A stretch of 64,000 nucleotides of DNA from Thiohalocapsa sp. (GTDB taxonomy: Bacteria; Pseudomonadota; Gammaproteobacteria; Chromatiales; Chromatiaceae), in contig NZ_JAJDNQ010000089.1 in the NCBI RefSeq assembly GCF_022340605.1, positions 1 to 64,000 of the forward strand. The letters are read 5' to 3'. Shown here one piece after another: positions 62,044 to 64,000 of the stretch. The translations under genes were made by a program, and so were the position numbers. The notes beneath the pieces are model-generated. The model was not told where the DNA came from. It saw only the letters and a program-made list of their open reading frames with translations, and searched no databases. The first letter of the stretch is position 1, and each line of letters begins with the position of its first letter.

Positions 62044-62997
62044 TCAATGGATCAGGTTGAAGCCCCACCCCACCAGGGTGAAGGCAACGGCCAGCACGCC
62101 GGCGAACAGGGCCAGGGCCGGCCAACGGATGACCTTGCGCAGGATGAGCATCTCCGGCAGCGAGAGCGCGGCGACGCTCATCATCAGCGCGAGCGTCGTA
62201 CCCACGGCAACGCCTTTGCTCAACATCGCCTCCGCCACCGGGATGATGCCGGTGGCGTTCGAGTAGAGCGGGATGCCCAGCAGGACCGCCGCCGGGACGG
62301 TGGACCAGTCATCGCCGCCCAGGTGTGCGGTGACCCAGGCGGCCGGCACGAAGCCGTGGAAGAGCGCGCCGACCGCGATGCCGATCAGCACCCAGCGCCA
62401 GATGCGCCCGACGATCTCCTTCACCTCGCCCACCGCGTAGCGATGCCGGCCCAGGAGACTCGTGTCGGGCTCAATGGTCGCCGCCTCGCCCATGTGGATC
62501 TTCCAGACATAGTCCTCGACCCAGCGCTCGGGGCGGAACGCCTGCATGGCCATGCCGCCGAACCAGGCCACGAGCAGCCCCGCCACCACGTAGAGCGCAG
62601 CGAGCTGCCAGCCGAGGATGCCCACCAGGATGACGGCCGCGACCTCGTTGATCATCGGGCTCGCGATCAGGAACGAGAAGGTCACGCCCAGCGGGATGCC
62701 GGCCTCGACGAAGCCGATGAACAGCGGCACCGAGGAGCAGGAGCAGAACGGCGTCACCGCGCCGAGGGTGACGGCCATGCCGCGCGCCTGCCAGTCCGGC
62801 CGGTCGCGCACGAAGGCGCGCACACGCTCCGGTGAGAGCATCGCACGCAGCAGCCCCATGACATAGATGACGGCGACCAGCAGCACGAAGATCTTGGCCA
62901 CGTCCATGACGAAGAACTGCACGGCCGCCCCCGCGTGGGAGGCGGGATCGAGCCCGAAGAGCTGGAAGGCGACCAGATTGCCGAGGCGCTCAAACAT
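62044..62997 (-). CDS. ArsP/SO_0444-type permease
   Basis: LGAVTPFCSCSSVPLFIGFVEAGIPLGVTFSFLIASPMINE. Confidence 0.9.
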   Translation of the reverse strand: MFERLGNLVAFQLFGLDPASHAGAAVQFFVMDVAKIFVLLVAVIYVMGLLRAMLSPERVRAFVRDRPDWQARGMAVTLGAVTPFCSCSSVPLFIGFVEAGIPLGVTFSFLIASPMINEVAAVILVGILGWQLAALYVVAGLLVAWFGGMAMQAFRPERWVEDYVWKIHMGEAATIEPDTSLLGRHRYAVGEVKEIVGRIWRWVLIGIAVGALFHGFVPAAWVTAHLGGDDWSTVPAAVLLGIPLYSNATGIIPVAEAMLSKGVAVGTTLALMMSVAALSLPEMLILRKVIRWPALALFAGVLAVAFTLVGWGFNLIH

Positions 62998-64000
62998 GGA
63001 CAGACACCGCCTGGCCTCGTTCGTACCAGCCCCGGGTCCGGTTCACGACCCGCACCACGAGCAGCATCACCGGCACCTCGATCAGTACCCCGACCACGGT
63101 CGCCAGCGCCGCCCCGGACGCGAAGCCAAACAGGGAGATGGCCGCCGCCACCGCGAGCTCGAAGAAGTTGGACGCGCCGATCAACGCGGACGGACAGGCG
63201 ACGCTGTGCTTCTCACCGACCGTGCGGTTGAGCCAATAGGCCAGGCCGGCGTTGAAGAAGACCTGGATCAGGATGGGCACGGCGAGCAGCAGGATGATCA
63301 GCGGCTGTGCCAGGATCGCCTCCCCCTGGAAGGCGAAGAGCAGGATCAACGTGGCGAGCAGCGCCAGGATGGAGGCGTGCCCCAGGGTGTCGAGGGTGGC
63401 GTCGAAGCGCGCCTGGCCCTGCTTCAGCAGCGCCTTCCGCCAGACCTGGGCGATGAGCACCGGGATGACGATGTAGAGCACCACCGAGGTCAGCAGCGTG
63501 TCCCAGGGCACCACGATGGACGACAGCCCGAGCAAGAGTCCCACAATGGGCGCGAAGGCAAAGACCATGATGGTGTCGTTGAGCGCGACCTGGCTCAGGG
63601 TGAAATAGGGGTCACCGCCCGTCAGCCGGCTCCAGACGAAGACCATGGCCGTGCAAGGCGCGGCGGCGAGCAGGATCAGGCCGGCCACGTAGGCGTCGAT
63701 CTGGTCGGCCGGCAGCCATTGCGCAAAGAGCCCGCGGATGAACAGCCAGGCCAGCAGCGCCATGGAGAAAGGCTTGACCGCCCAGTTGACGAAGAGCGTC
63801 ACGCCAATGCCCTTCCAGTGGTCGCGCACCTGATGCAGTGCGCCGAAATCGACCTTGATCAGCATCGGGATGATCATCACCCAGATCAGCAACCCGACGG
63901 GTAAGTTGACCTGGGCCACCTCCAGCTTGCCCAGGAACTGGAACGGCGCGGGGAAGAACTGCCCCAGTCCGATGCCGGCCACGATGCAGAGCGCGACCCA
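62990..64000 (-). CDS. ACR3 family arsenite efflux transporter, 5' end cut by window edge
   Basis: WVMIIPMLIKVDFGAL, WAVKPFSMALLAWLFIR, LLAAAPCTAMVFVWSRLTGGDPYFTLSQVALND; frame is open to the window end. Confidence 0.92.
   Translation of the reverse strand, partial: WVALCIVAGIGLGQFFPAPFQFLGKLEVAQVNLPVGLLIWVMIIPMLIKVDFGALHQVRDHWKGIGVTLFVNWAVKPFSMALLAWLFIRGLFAQWLPADQIDAYVAGLILLAAAPCTAMVFVWSRLTGGDPYFTLSQVALNDTIMVFAFAPIVGLLLGLSSIVVPWDTLLTSVVLYIVIPVLIAQVWRKALLKQGQARFDATLDTLGHASILALLATLILLFAFQGEAILAQPLIILLLAVPILIQVFFNAGLAYWLNRTVGEKHSVACPSALIGASNFFELAVAAAISLFGFASGAALATVVGVLIEVPVMLLVVRVVNRTRGWYERGQAVSVHV

Noticed and set aside
62867-63904. 345-aa plus ORF rich in H/D/Q/R
   Set aside because: Antisense shadow of the ACR3 gene.

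Overview
High-GC gammaproteobacterial chromosomal window. The Chromatiales/purple-sulfur-like affinity is an inference from gene content and repeat style. Most of it is ordinary single-copy genes: asparagine synthase (cut by the left edge), an FAD oxidoreductase, a Na+/H+ antiporter, ispB, iscA/sufE, an SLC13 permease, mepA, secF-secD-yajC-tgt-HAD, queA, msrA, msrB, an aminotransferase, psd, a YbhFSR-type ABC exporter and an arsenic-type permease cluster cut by the right edge. Notable loci: (1) a molybdenum locus (two ModE-like regulators, modD, a di-Mop protein, modABC) with a readable ModE-like operator; (2) an exopolysaccharide-type locus (GT2, deacetylase, small secreted protein) whose last gene is duplicated 2.5 kb away behind a decayed deacetylase remnant; (3) a single polypeptide that looks like fused fatty-acid kinase FakA and FakB; (4) a sensor-kinase-like protein missing its G1/F/G2 ATP-binding boxes; (5) an unannotated intergenic sRNA candidate with hairpins, an anti-SD-like C-rich stretch and an intrinsic terminator; (6) at least five families of dispersed intergenic repeats, two of which start or end on the stop codons of neighbouring genes, and one of which is nested inside another. 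Most of the other ORFs in the track are high-GC shadow ORFs. All calls come from reading the sequence; no database search was possible.
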